In this document: in pieces, positions 22,697 to 34,868 of the stretch
How positions within the stretch are numbered: position 1 is the first letter of the stretch
Layout of the letters: each line of letters opens with the position of its first letter
Source: Pollenia angustigena
Lineage: Eukaryota > Arthropoda > Insecta > Diptera > Polleniidae
DNA: 64,000 nt
Assembly (NCBI GenBank): GCA_930367215.1
Contig: OV884058.1
Coordinates: forward strand, 172,094,478 to 172,158,477
Reading direction: 5' to 3'
Notes under the pieces: generated by a model
Seen by the model: the letters and a program-made list of their open reading frames with translations, nothing else
Database searches by the model: none
Told to the model about the DNA's origin: nothing
Made by a program: the position numbers and the translations under genes

Positions 22697-24225
22697 TATG
22701 TTGTGAAGAGGGTATACCAAGTTTGTCATTCCGTGTGAAACTTTTTTATTATTCATCTTAGAGTAATTCTAAGTCGATTTAGCCATGTCCGTCCGTCTGG
22801 CTGTCTGTTGAAACACGCTCACTTTCGAAAAACTCAAAAGAAATAAACAAACTTGGTGTCAAATTGCTTGTAGTTATCCTAAGCAGTTTGGGATTGAAAT
22901 CCAGCAATATCGGTTCAGTAGGATCATAGCTATGAATCAAAATGTAGAACCACCACCTAAAAAAAATTGATAATTTTGTTACAAAAACTAACAATGCACG
23001 GAATGATAAAAGATTTTGCCAAAATTCATTTTATTCGACTGGAAATCATGCTGTAAAACTTTGTGAAGATCAGTGCATAACTAACCCTAGACTCCATATA
23101 AACCCTGCTACCGGAAATCAGTTAATTACGGCTTATAAATAAAGCTATCATAACAAAATTTGGTACATCACAGTTTTATAGGATAATAAATAATACTGTG
23201 AAATTTCGTGAGGATCGGTCCATAATTTACCCTAGGCCCCATATAAACCCTTCTCCCGGAAAACAGTTTAGTATGCCTAAAAACATAATTAATAATGCTG
23301 TCATAACAAATTTTGGTTCGTCACAGTTTCATAGGACTAGAAACGACACTGTGAAATTTCGTGAAGATCGGTCCATAATTTACCCTAGGCCCCATATAAA
23401 CCCTGCTATCGGAAAACAGTTTAGTACGCCTAATTCATAAAGCTATAATATTTAAATATTTAAATTTTGGCTTGTCACAGTTTAATAGGATAAGAAATAA
23501 CACTGTGAAATTTCGTGAGGATCGGTCCATAATTTACCCTAAGCCCCATATAAACCCTACTCACGGAAAACAGTTTAGTTTGCCTAAAACCGTAATTAAC
23601 AATGCTATCAGAATAAAATGTAATACTTCACAGTTTATATGACTTGAAATTACACTAATAAATTTCGTGATGATCGGTCCATACTTAACTATAGGCCCCT
23701 CTGGTAAAATAATTATATATGCCTAAAACAGTAGCAGATATAAATACTGCGGTAAACTTTCTTCCAACTTAGCTTCATATGGCCTGAAAAAATGTTATGC
23801 AATTTTGTTATACACGGTCCATAATAAACCTCAGATCCATTTTAAGCAACTTTCTGAAATTCGCTGCAAACGCTAAAACTAATTTCACCGCTGTATTGAA
23901 ATTTATGTTTTGTAATACCAGAAATCATTCTGCAGAATTTTGGGATGATTACCATCGCTCCAATACAAATTCCCCTGCTGAAAATCATTTAAGTTCGACT
24001 TAAACGAATCATGATATTATATTCAACCTTAAAAATGCTACAAAAAGCATAAAACTTTTTATTTGTCGGTCAATAATTTAATTTAGGTCTAAGCCGCAAC
24101 CAATTTTATTGCAGATGCCTGTTTTTATGAAGATAAATTAATAATAAATAGACATCATACAGATATTACTCCTAAAAAGTTCGAACTTTCGGTGGAGCGT
24201 ATCAAAGATTCGGCACTTAACTTGA
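22697..24225 (+). mobile_element. dispersed element with 150-bp satellite-like core (family T), copy 1
   Basis: Head with gtttgtcattccgtgtgaa and a leader (cgatttagccatgtccgtcc), then about five units of roughly 150 bp anchored by ccataatttaccctaggccc (near 23069, 23219, 23370, 23527, 23679), then an end with aaagattcggcac. The same parts appear inverted at 35929-37005. Short apparent ORFs here are repeat units, not genes. Confidence 0.75.
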
Positions 24226-24360
24226 TTTTCTTAATTCCCTTTTTAAACAACATCCAAAAATCCTTTGCATTCAAAAGATGATTTTTTGTTGCATGTCTTT
24301 TCTATTTACAGTAGGGTCAATTATTCAACGACTGTCTCTAAAATCCGGCATTACATCTGG

Positions 24361-25170
24361 AGGCTTATTCTGAATTGCGATGCGAAAATCAATAAGATGC
24401 GCAAATGAAATGCGATGCGAAAGAGAATTGGTATTCTGTTAGACTTTCGCAATCGCATTCGCAATTTATTTCAAATCGTGGCAACGCTGCTCAAATAAAC
24501 GTCAATGTTAACAAACATCAAATTAAAAATAAATTGTTTGTGTTTGGCTGTAAAAATTGTTAATAAAATTTATTAAGGACATTATGTAATAAAAAAGATA
24601 ACAAAAATGGATTCTGTGAACAAAATGAAAGGATACAGAGAAGATTGCTCATAAGCAAACCCGATATTTTAAGCTTGAATGGAAAAATGTATGTAATTTA
24701 TTTTGATACTTGCGAAAAATAAACGTTAACTTATGCAGAATATTTCTTTTTTCAGCTTTATAAAATTTTTTTTCGCTAATGGGTGGTCCATTGATATTTA
24801 TTTCTTCAGTTAAAGTTTGTCACAAAGTATTTGCGACTGACGTGCATTTGGTGTTTTCAAATGGCCTATTGCCAATTGGCTGTGCCTATTCATAAATTCT
24901 ATCATTATTTTAAATTGACGCGGTTTGGTGGTCTTATTGCTTGCTTCCCTGAATTAAATAATAAATATATGATGAAAAAATAAATAAAATATTATCTTTC
25001 ACTGACATGTTTGTACTTTGCGAATGCTACATTGTTTTCGCAATGTAGAATACCGACTTGCCACCTTTTCGCATTTGAAATGCGATTAAAAAAAACTTTG
25101 CGAATATCGCAATACAGAATAGCAATTGTTCGCATTTACATATTTTCGCATCGCAATTAAGAATAAGCCT
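24361..25170. mobile_element. 810-bp MITE, relative of family A
   Basis: TIR aggcttattctgaattgcga and (right end reversed) aggcttattcttaattgcga, with repeated gatgcgaaa subterminal motifs as in family A. The non-coding centre has no match elsewhere in the window. Confidence 0.75.
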
Positions 25171-25216
25171 GCTGTTTTACGAAACTATAATTATATTTTT
25201 TTTTTTTTTTTTTTTT

Positions 25217-25345
25217 GGTATTCTTTAATTAGGCTTGAGTTCATCAAATTTAATTAATCATTAAATTATTTTCACTGAGGGAAGTAATTTTACAACTTGG
25301 AATTTTTATTAAAATTTATTGATAATTTTTCTTGGCTGAGCTGGT
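25217..25345 (-). mobile_element. SINE S2 tail, inverted copy
   Basis: Reverse complement of the tail at 25682-25812, from agctcagccaagaaaaatta to the aagcctaattaaagaatacc end. It is truncated just at the B-box-proximal side. Confidence 0.65.
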
Positions 25346-25577
25346 TAAAGATTGATGTTTGACTTTAATTTGTACAAATAAAATGTCGACGAAAGTGGAC
25401 AAAAAAACATAATAAACAAATGTATTCAGGTTTTCAAGACAAAGTCTTGACAGAAAGAATACGAAAAAACAGAGGAGAAAGAAGGCAACATGTAATTTGA
25501 AATTTAGGTGATAATAACAGCAAATTTCGAACCACCAGTACTACTGGTTAAAGATTGATGTTAGCCTGTTGGCTAAC

Positions 25578-25815
25578 GGGCACCGCAGTGGTGCAGTGGG
25601 TAGAACACAAAGATCTTCTGACGATAGAAAGTGGTGTTTCTTGAAACATGTAAAGATCAACCCGGGTTCAAATCCCAGCTCAGCCAAGAAAAATTATCAA
25701 TAAATTGTAATAAAAATTCCAAGTTGTAAAATTCCTTCCCTCAGTCAAAATAATTTAATGAAAAATTAAATTTGATGAACTCAAGCCTAATTAAAGAATA
25801 TCAAAAATTAAAAAT
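25578..25815 (+). mobile_element. tRNA-derived SINE (family S2), full-length
   Basis: A-box-like gtggtgcagtgggtagaac and B-box gggttcaaatccc, then the shared 130-bp tail. The head is preceded by ctgttggctaacgggcaccg. The longer than normal A-B spacing excludes a plain tRNA. Confidence 0.75.
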
Positions 25816-25819
25816 TAAC

Positions 25820-26427
25820 AGTTCAACTAAAAATCAAAAATTGTTCATAATTATATTTTCTTATTTTTTCGTTTCATTTTTAACAAAGAAAAAAAGGTGA
25901 ATAAACGAAGAAGTAGAACTCTCGCAACGTACTGGAAGCTTGTTTTGCTTAAATAACTTTCTTCCTCATATTATTTAAATATTAACATACATTCAAAAGT
26001 CTGTACATTAAATCCTTGAATAATTTTGTTATTTTATAAAAATGTATGTACATTAGGGCTATAACCAAATTTTTGGAATAGTTCCCCGGAGTGGGCAAGG
26101 ATGTTTTTGTAATGAAAACACCTGTCTCTTGTCGTTTTGCGAAAAAAAAAACCTCACGCAGGGAAGCAAATTTCTAAAACCTTCCAAGAAATTTTCAAAG
26201 CAGTGGATAAATTCCAAAATAGCATTTAAGTAAATATAAGGTGTATTTCTTTAAAATTTCCGTGAGATAAAAATGGTTGTTTTCAAACTTCAACCCGATC
26301 CCTGCGTGAACTTTTTGAACAATAAGAAAAAATTATCATATTTTTTATTAATAACTTTTAATGTTCTACAAGACTATACTATGCCGTTTTTGATGTTTGC
26401 AAAAAGTGTGAAAAAGTTATAGCGCTA
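25820..26427 (+). other. no gene seen
   Basis: AT-rich, unassigned. Confidence 0.4.
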
Positions 26428-26435
26428 ATGTACAT

Positions 26436-29400
26436 TAGACTGGTCGCATCTTGTATGGGATTTTTTTTTTAATTAAATTGTTTGCGCTGCTTAAAATATG
26501 AGGTTTGGTGTAAGAAATCATGATCTAATTTTTCAGGTCAATCCTACGGTGCCTATCCATGCCGGGTGGGGCCCAAAGTTCTCCATATTATAAAAAAAAA
26601 CTTCTTTTCTATCAGATCTTTATAGTTATACTAGTTGAAAAGCCGAAAACAAAAATATGGCTCCGTTACGATCTTCCGCAGAGAAAGTACTACAAGTGTG
26701 CCAAATTTCAGCTTCCTATGTCATCAGATGGCTTCAGAAAGTTGCGGAAAGAATAGGACATACATGCAAACATCCTGACATACTAAGAAATTATATATTG
26801 TTAAGATAGATTAAAGTATTTGCTGTTTAATATTTTAGTATGATACGAACGAAAGATTTTTAACCTAATTCGGGGTCGCTGAATCCAGTGGTGCTAGCCG
26901 TTTTTTTAGGCTTTGGTTTTCGAGATATACCGTTATTTCGAAAATTAAGGATGTTGCACAACATATGGGCAAATCCTGCGTGACGAACCCTACATTCGCA
27001 CGCGTTTTCTGATTGAAATATACACAGTTTTTGGTATTTCAAAAGAGATAGCTTCAACTTATATATAGTATTTACTGACATTAATATGTACTTACGAATG
27101 GCATATATCATAATTTCTTAGCAAGTATTTGTTGCGAAATAATTGATCATAAAGTTTTGTAACGCACGCTACAAAAAGTGGAAGTAACTTCAAAGGTTGA
27201 AGTGCGTTTTCCTAATTTTTAGCGAATTTTGCATGATAAGGTATACAAAATCTGATTCCTAAATGAAAGATGAGTATAAGAGAATTCTAAACGCACTTAT
27301 TTGCAGCCAAAAAATGTTGTGATTTTTTGACAAAAGCCGTGAACCCTTTGTGACGCACGCTACGTAACGCACGCTACAGTTTTTCCAGTAGTATTTTATT
27401 ATTATACTAGCTGACCCGGTCCGCGTTGCTGGCCCCAAGCAAACATTAGTGTTGTATTACCAGACGATTTAAGTTGAGCTTTAAACGAAATTTACAGCCT
27501 TTAAAATTTTCCTTCCGTAAAAACCTAAATCGGTCAAGCCGTTCTCAAGTTATGCGCTTAATAGAAAAAGTGGGCGTAGAAGTAGGCGTGATACATTTTT
27601 CTTTCGATGAAAACGTAAAATGGAATAATACGAACATTTAAAAGAAAAATTAGTCAAATCGAAGGAGCCGTTTTTTGATTTTAGGTAAATCGAAAAAAGT
27701 GGGCGGGGAAAAATTTTCTTTCCGCAAAACCTAAGTTAGCCCATGGCGATCATTTTAAAGAAAAAATCGTCCAAATCGGTCAAGCCGTTCTCCAGTTATG
27801 CGCTTAATAGAAAAAGTGGGCGTAAAAGTAGGCGTGATACATTTTTCTTTCGATGAAAACGTAAAAGGGATTAATACAAACATTTAAAAGAAAAATTAGT
27901 CAAATCGATGAAGCCGTTTTTTGATTTTAGGTAAATCGAAAAAAGTGGGCGGGGCAAAATTTTCTTTCCGTAAAAACCTAAGTTGGACCATGGCAATCAT
28001 TTTGAAGAAAAAATCGTTTGAATCGGTCAAGCCGTTCTCAACTTATGCGCTTAATAGAAAAAGTGGGCGTAAAAGTAGGCGTGGTAAATTTTTCTTTCGA
28101 TGAAAACTTAAAGTTGATTAATACGAACATTTGAAAGAACAATTAGTCAACTCGATGGAGCCGTTTTCTGATTTTAGGTAATTCGAAAAAAGTGGGCGTA
28201 ACAGTGGGCGGGGCAACATTTTATTTCCGCAAAACCTAAGTTAGACCATGGCGATCATTTTAAAGAAAAAAATCGTCCAATTCGGTCAAGCCGTTCTCCA
28301 GTTATGCGCTTAATAGAAAAAGTGGGCGTAAAAGTAGGCGTGGTAAATTTTTCTTTCGATGAAAACTTAAAGTTGATTAAGACGAACATTTGAAGAAAAA
28401 TAAGTCAACTCGATGGAGCCGTTTTCTGATTTTAGGTAAATCGAAAAAAGTGGGCGTAAAAGTGGGCGGGGCAAAATTTTATTTCCGTAAAAACCTAAGC
28501 TGGACCATGGCGATCATTTTAAAGAAAAAATCGTTCAAATCGGTCAAGCCGTTCTCAAGTTATGGTTTTTGCCACGCCCCTCCGCCCCCAGACCGAAAAT
28601 CAAAAATCAGACTTCCCTATGTCACCCGCCTGAATATTCTGAAGATTCCCTGAAAATTTCATCAAAATCGGCCCAGCCGTTTTGGAGTCCATACGTTACA
28701 TACATACACACATACATACACACATCCAATTTTATATATATAGAAGATTTTATTTATTTTAACAAAACAAATTATATTTTTATGAATTGCATTTCTTAAA
28801 CTAATTTGTTAACTAATGAATATCAACTTTTATTTTAACGAAATTTATATTTTGATAAGTTTGCTCTAAGTGCTATTTTAAGCACAAAAATTACCTAAAA
28901 TAATGCTAAATTCACGTATTTTATTAAAAAATCAGCAGTGGGGTATGATTTGGTAAAAATTATTGCATTGATGATCATTGAAATACATATTTTTTAATAT
29001 AAAAATGAAATTAAACAAATAGTCTTATATTCCGTTAAAAAAAATTCATTTGAAAAATTTCTGGTTGGTGGACTGTTTCTGGGATTTGCCCATATGTTCG
29101 CGCAACTCAAAAACGCATTAGCTTATTGAAAATCTAAAAAAAAACCGAAATTTCGCAATAAAATTTACTTTAAGAAAGTTGAAACTTTTTTCTTTATGTT
29201 GGCTTTGGTTTTCGAGATATACCGTTATTTCGAAAATTAAGGAGGTTGCACAACATATGTTCGCGTAACTCAAAAACGCTTTAGTTTATTGAAAAACTAA
29301 AAAGAATTTCGGTTTTTCAATAAACTAAAGCGTTTTTGAGTTGCGCGAACATATGTTGTGCAACCTCCTTAATTTTCGAAACAATGGTATATCTCGAAAA

Positions 29401-29871
29401 CCAAAGCTAACCTAAAAACGGCTAGCACCACTGGATTCAGCGACCCCGAATTAGGTTAAAAATCTTTCGTTCGTATCATACTAAAATATTAAACAGCAAA
29501 TACTTTAATCTATCTATACAATATATAATTTCTTAGTATGTCAGGATGTTTGCATGTATGTCCTATTCTTTCCGCAACTTTCTGAAGCCATCTGATGACA
29601 TAGGAAGCTGAAATTTGGCACACTTGAAGTACTTTCTCTGCGGAAAATCGTAACGAAGCCATATTTTTGATTTTCGGCTTTTCAACTAGTATAACTATAA
29701 GATCTGATAGAAAATATGTTTTTTTTTTATAATATGGGAAACTTTGGGCCCCACCCGGCACGGATAGGCACTGCCGGATTGACCTAAAAAATTAGATCAT
29801 GATTTCTTACACCAAACCTTATATTTTAAGGAGCGCAAACAATTAAATTTAAAAAAATTGCGACCAGTCTA
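26436..29871. mobile_element. hAT-like foldback element with about 0.7-kb inverted arms, copy 1
   Basis: Termini tagactggtcgca at both ends, flanked by the 8-bp duplication atgtacat (26428-26435, 29872-29879). The arms (26436-27110 and about 29200-29871) are long inverted repeats. The 27416-28746 Helitron-like array lies between them. Arm-encoded ORFs (EKPKIKNM..., AEKVLQVCQISA...) recur in all four arms but are not recognised as a protein. Confidence 0.85.
27416..28746 (-). mobile_element. Helitron-like element, copy 2, five anchor units
   Basis: Same termini as 18338-19421. Anchors gttctcaagttatgcgct and variants start at 27541, 27787, 28034, 28293 and 28551, giving periods of 246, 247, 259 and 258. 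One unit more than copy 1. Insertion is bordered by T at left and A-type context at right on the minus strand. Confidence 0.65.
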
Positions 29872-29879
29872 ATGTACAT

Positions 29880-30540
29880 ACATATATAGATACAACAATA
29901 TTCGCTTATAACACTGGTTCACAAATTTTTAACTATTTGGCATAACTTATTTGTTGTTTTTGTTTGGCTGCAGGTCCACGTAAATAAATAAAATAAAAAT
30001 TCTTGATAGGTATTTTTGTTTTTTATATTTTTATTATTTTCCCAATATTTCGGTTAGCATCGCTAACCATCTTCAGGGGTATGTAAACAATTAAAAAATA
30101 TAATAACACAAAAACTTCACAATAACACTTGTGCCACTACTTATTAGATTTTCTTAACACACTATCACAAAAAAATTGTGCAAAAGCATATATATATATG
30201 TAACTCACTTACTTTACAAGAAAATGCAACCCTGATCGTCAAGAATCCATCATTTTATGAAAATTTTCATAAACATTTGCAAGTCGGACAGGCTTGTTTG
30301 TGTGTCACTTAATTTAATTTTAAGGTCACACTACCATACTTTATGAGCACACAAGATTTTTTTTAAAACGAAGGACCGAATAGGATATTGAGTCGATGAC
30401 TTGAAAGGATAAAAATTAACAAATGAAAAAACTACTCAAAGGTTTATTTTTATCCTTCACCGAAGTTAAAATGGTATATATAAGTTTGTCATTCCGTTTG
30501 TAATTTCTACAATCTGGGTCTTTATGAAGAGCCGCGAATT
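29880..30540 (+). other. unassigned; scraps of fly repeats
   Basis: Contains the hammerhead-like motif at 30041-30076 (minus strand) and, at 30440-30530, a scrap with gtttgtcattccgtttgtaa, the head phrase also seen at 1304 and 22722. Confidence 0.4.
30041..30076 (-). ncRNA. hammerhead-like motif, possible Penelope-like element end
   Basis: Minus strand reads ctgaaga, then ggttagc-gat-gctaacc as a 7-bp stem, then gaaatattggg. This has the CUGANGA...stem II...GAAA order of hammerhead cores, which occur at ends of Penelope-like retroelements. An unpaired U before stem II makes activity doubtful. Confidence 0.3.
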
Positions 30541-31037
30541 TAATTTAACGATGTAGAGTTGTCAATTATTCGACTCAACGATTAAATCTAACAAATTATT
30601 CGATTAATCGATGAGTTTAACGAATAAAAAATATTATTTTTACAAAAAAAAATCCGTATTTTAAATAGATACATCCGCCCATTCATCTACAACTATGGAA
30701 AATCTTCCATTTTCTACTTTATTTTTTCCCCAATCCGCTTTGGAAACGTTTCATCTTAACTCCATATCGTTGTATTACTTAAACACATCGTAAAACCCTT
30801 AATTCTTAAATAATCCGATATTATTTGGATTTTCAAAAAGCCTTCGCAGACCTTCCATCTTCAAACTTCTGCATATAGTTTCTTCTATAGAACAACCGCT
30901 GCCTCTCTTTATGTATTTTCCAATGGACCAAGTTTGGCAATTTTTGATGTCTTTGGGAAAAATAAAATACATTTTTGAAATACTATGAGTACTAAACACG
31001 GTTTTTTCTTACTAAATATTGAGATTAATTACAATCA

Positions 31038-31363
31038 GGGGGTCTACTCTCTATTGCGATGCGAAAACAATTTCGATGCGAAAGCTAAAAGCCAAATTGG
31101 TACTCTCTATCACTATCGCAAAATTTTCTGAAAAAGAAGCGATAGTGGCAATAAAAATTAAAGATGGCGCGGATTTACAGTAATGTAATGCCAAAGTGTG
31201 TAAAAATATTTGATATTGGAAAATTTAAATAAAATAAAGTGATGATTTACGAAAAGAGAAAAAATTAAAAGATGCGAAAGTCACATGCGCAAACGTATTA
31301 AAGAGTACCAATCGCTAGATTTGCTACAATTTTCTTTCGCATCGCAATAGAGAGTAGCCCCCC
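31038..31363 (-). mobile_element. MITE family A, copy 2
   Basis: Ends gggggtctactctctattgc and (reversed) ggggggctactctctattgc, about 326 bp, inverse orientation to 3901-4219. Internal tagcaaatctagcgattggt is shared. Confidence 0.8.
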
Positions 31364-31409
31364 AGGGCTACGGCTAAAATATTTTTTTTAAGCTTTCCTA
31401 CATTGTGTA

Positions 31410-32332
31410 AAGGGAGGTCCAACCATAATGCATGATGCTAATTGTGAGTCGCAACTTAACGGCAAGCTTTTTGTCCAACTTAATTTGACATTTTTTGTTT
31501 CAGTGTTTGACAAATTCAACCATTGAGATGTACACAATTGAGCAGCGCGTTAAGATTGTTGAAGTCTTTCACAAAAATGAGCCTTCAAATCAAAATGTAT
31601 TTCGTGCACTTCGTGACACACACTTTCACCTCAGTAAATTCGTTAATATGCAGAATTGCCGCATTTGGGCAAATGAGAATCACCCCGTCAGTGGTTCTTG
31701 AAAAGCGAATGCTTCCACAAAGAGGTTTTTTGGCTGGCGGCGTCCTCGGGCCGTACCTTTTCGAAATTGAAGTCGGCCAAGCATTTTCCGTGAATGGAGA
31801 TCGCTATAGCGAGATGATAACAGTTATTTTTGTGGAGTATTTGACAATTTGTTGATCTAAATCTACTTCAATGATATAAATATATATATATATATAAACA
31901 TTTGAAAAAACTGATGCAGCGCAGTGATACATTTACAAACGTACCCGGACTTCTTGTAGCCAGAAATTGAGGATATGAACATGGAAGATATGAGGTTCCA
32001 GCAGAACGGTGCCACTTTCCGCACAGTCAACGAAACAATGCACGTTTGCGCGAGAAATTCAATGACCGTGTTAGAAGAAAAAGTGTACGTCAATAAGCCA
32101 AGAACAATTCAAGAGCTAAAGGATGAAATAATTCTCCACATTCACGATATCAAACCTCGGACTATCGAAAAGAGGTATGCCGCCGAAGCCGTGGCCAGCA
32201 TTTGACCGATATTTTGTTTCACACATATTTGTCATATTTCTTGATATAATAATACAAAACTTTGAAAAGCTTCTTAGAAAACTTTAAGTTTTATTTACAA
32301 TTAACATCGTGTGTTTTGGTTGGACCACCCTT
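31410..32332 (+). mobile_element. mariner-family element, internally deleted
   Basis: TIRs aagggaggtccaacca and (reversed right end) aagggtggtccaacca flanked by TA (31408-31409, 32333-32334). About 0.92 kb against about 1.3 kb for a full mariner. Confidence 0.8.
31528..32205 (+). pseudogene. mariner transposase, broken
   Basis: N-terminus MYTIEQRVKIVEVFHKNEPS then NVFRALRD is joined by a deletion directly to HFHLSKFVNMQNCRIWANEN. A shifted frame then gives GGVLGPYLFEIEVGQAF and VNGDRYSEMI; after more insertion, MEDMRFQQNGATFRT and KPRTIQELKDEI follow. The helix-turn-helix linker and first catalytic Asp region are largely gone. The second catalytic Asp position reads Asn (FQQN). Confidence 0.8.
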
Positions 32333-32564
32333 TATAAAATCACCGAAAACGTTTAAGAATAAATCAAATTCTAAGCTTTTATTTAATTCATTTTTAAATA
32401 AAAAAAATTTATCGATTAATCGACATTAATTAATCGATTTATTCGTTATTCAATAATCGCAATTTTAAAATTATTCAAACAAGAGTTTGGTTTTGTTTGA
32501 TCGATTAATCGAATTATTCTTAATAGGTTGACAACTCTACTGTCTATCCGTTGAAAACCTTTTT

Positions 32565-32790
32565 TTTATGTTTATCTGGAGAACGGAAGGAGTCAAAGTT
32601 TCCAAATTGGTTACAAGCACAATGGTTAACAAACCCAAACATCCGACAAAACGTAGGCGGGATTGTACAAGTAGCAGTGGCAATTCACATACAAAGACAT
32701 TACAGATCTCTGTATTTCTGGAGAACGGCAAGAGCCAAAGTTTCCAAACTACGTACAACCATATTGGTTACCAATACACAACATCCGACA
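32565..32790 (+). repeat. two-copy direct repeat, about 147 bp
   Basis: ctggagaacggaaggagtca at 32577 recurs as ctggagaacggcaagagcca at 32720, followed in both by aaagtttccaaa and a ggttac/ggttacc phrase. Origin unknown. Confidence 0.55.
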
Positions 32791-33382
32791 TAATTCCCAT
32801 TAAAAGACCTTAAAGATTTCATTATATCAGGAAATCAATAACTTCAAAAATGAGATGTTTTCTGGAATAAATCGGGGCTGCAGAACACGAATATGCATTT
32901 ATTTATTTTTCTCAAGAAGCTTTTACGAGATATAGGCGTAAAACCAGTTTTTTGCAGTTCATTAGTTCATTTCCAAAATCTTGAGAGCTGATTTTTTTAA
33001 TTACGCAAATATTACACTGTTTTCCTCTTTCAGCCGATATCTAAACTGTGTTTATCGGACAAAAATTTACTGAGTTACATGCCTTAAGATTAGAAAAAAA
33101 ATTTACTTTTTCTACGTTTTTTCAAAATTCAACATTTTCAGTCCTTCTGTTAAGGCAAAAAAAAAAAAAATTTTAAGCCCATATCTCAAAGACAATTTTG
33201 TTTCAAACATATTTGTAACAAAATGGTTAATATCGGGTAAAAAATAAGAAAGTTGCAATATAATTAGCAAAAACATCAAAATTTAAATATTCAATAAAAA
33301 AAAATTCTTGTTTCTAGGTTGTGTTAATTGGATTAGGATTAAGTGTTAAGAGGCAATTTAATTTGTTTACATAATTCTATTT

Positions 33383-33616
33383 TTGGTCACAAATTTTATA
33401 TTTTTCCTCTTCGATTTATCATTTTATGTTGCGATGACGTTTAACGAATTTGCATCCCGCGGTATTTACCCATCATGGTCTGATCCCAATGGCGCTGATA
33501 ATGCCTGTCCATTACTGCAAGACCTCGGTGAAAGCTTTCACTTTGATCGTCACAATGAAACAAGTCTAAAAAGTGTTAAAGAAAACGAATTTGCAATGAC
33601 TTGCGTGGTCCTGTAA
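33383..33616 (+). CDS. unrecognised 77-codon ORF, doubtful
   Basis: The second half (FASRGIYPSWSDPNGADNAC, then LLQDLGESFHFDRHNETS) has balanced composition unlike the AT-rich surroundings, so it may be part of an exon or of a transposon protein. I recognise no family, and there is no supporting splice or promoter context. The first 20 residues look like chance translation of AT-rich DNA. Confidence 0.2.
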   Translation: MVTNFIFFLFDLSFYVAMTFNEFASRGIYPSWSDPNGADNACPLLQDLGESFHFDRHNETSLKSVKENEFAMTCVVL

Positions 33617-33619
33617 TTA

Positions 33620-34170
33620 CAATAAACTAGAGTTTGCTAAAAACCGTAAAAATGTGAAACCTCGGTTTCGGTTTTAAAATGATTAAAACCGGTCGGTTTC
33701 GGTTAGACCAAAAACTCAAATTTTAATCTTCTTCTTCATTATCTGATGTTACTTTTAAAGCTGGAGGTTTTCCCTTTGGGAATGGAGATCAACTGATTTA
33801 TATCCGGATAGCCATTATTTCCGCTGTGAACTTTGGTCAAGCAGATAAGCAATCAGTCGTATGATCAATTGGATCCTTCAGTCAACTAGCTCACCGAATG
33901 ACAAATACTTCCCCATGGCCTTACCAAATTTAGTTAATTTAACAAAACACGAAGAATAAAATACGTGTTGAGTCCATGGCTTATTGAAAAATCTGGCTAA
34001 GTTCCTAGAATAAAGTTTATAAGATTTCAAAAAGATTTTGGTCAACTTTATTTAGACACTTTTTTTAATAATGTAGACAGACCACAAACAAACAAAGAGT
34101 TTTCAAGTGAATATGAATACAATGTTATTAAGAAATTTCAAAAATTATTAAAACAACAAAAGCGGGTCTG
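33620..34170 (+). other. unassigned; hAT-like end near 33630
   Basis: tagagtttgctaaaaaccgt followed by repeated cggtttcggtt motifs looks like the left end of a hAT-type element. The matching right end was not found nearby. Confidence 0.3.
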
Positions 34171-34174
34171 TGGC

Positions 34175-34371
34175 TGACTTCATAAACTCGGTATTGCAAT
34201 GCAACACTGAAAGGCATAGAATTCAAAGACAACTTTTCTAAAAGCAATGCCTTTCATGATTGAATGGGAACCTGCACAACGGTTGCAAAATTTGTGAATT
34301 TTTTTTATTTTTGATGCTTTGTCAACAAATTCATTTCAGCAACGCTTTGCAACATTGCATTTATGAAGTCA
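34175..34371. mobile_element. short MITE, tgacttcataaa ends
   Basis: Left tgacttcataaactcggtat and right-end complement tgacttcataaatgcaatgt. tgcaatgcaac / gcaacattgca are inverted inside. Confidence 0.6.
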
Positions 34372-34868
34372 TCCAGTGTCTTGAAATCAGTGTTGCCAAT
34401 TTAGCCATTTAGTGGCTAGATTTAGCAATTTTCACCCTGTTTAGCCATTAAAAAATGAGTTTAGCCATTAGCCAATTTTCAACTTGTTTAGCCATAAAAT
34501 TTTTTTGCCGTTTTTCTTTTAAAAGAATAATTTTTATTTTATTATAAAAATTTATAAAAGTAAAATAAACATTTTGAGCAATTAAAACGCCTTTAATTTA
34601 AATCACAACTTTTACAAATGTTAAAACATCGCTGTTTCTTTCTGGTTGCAAGTATTTCAATAAAGGGATGCAGAGGTGTTCAAAAAATTAAAGTGAGTCC
34701 CTAAGTCAATGAGTGGGCTAATTTTGCTTCCTAGTATGTATAAAAAAACATTTAATATGAAGTTTGGTGACGTTTAAGTAAGGAAAAGTTAAATAGTGAT
34801 TACAAAGCGAAAAAATCTTTTTTTTTAAATGTTGTTAAATTTTTTAAATGTCGTAAAAGTTTTTATTA

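Larger units (their letters stand above)
30554..32539. mobile_element. hAT-like element with iterated taatcgat motifs, host of a MITE and a mariner
   Basis: Left tagagttgtcaattattcga and right-end complement tagagttgtcaacctattaa are inverted. Subterminal attattcgattaatcgat-type motifs occur at both ends. No clean 8-bp TSD was found, so the superfamily is inferred from the TAG terminus. Confidence 0.55.

Noticed and set aside
23198..23440. 80-codon ORF with internal repeats
   Set aside because: Covers two 150-bp satellite units of the dispersed family T; the minus-strand counterpart at 36244-36624 has the same origin.
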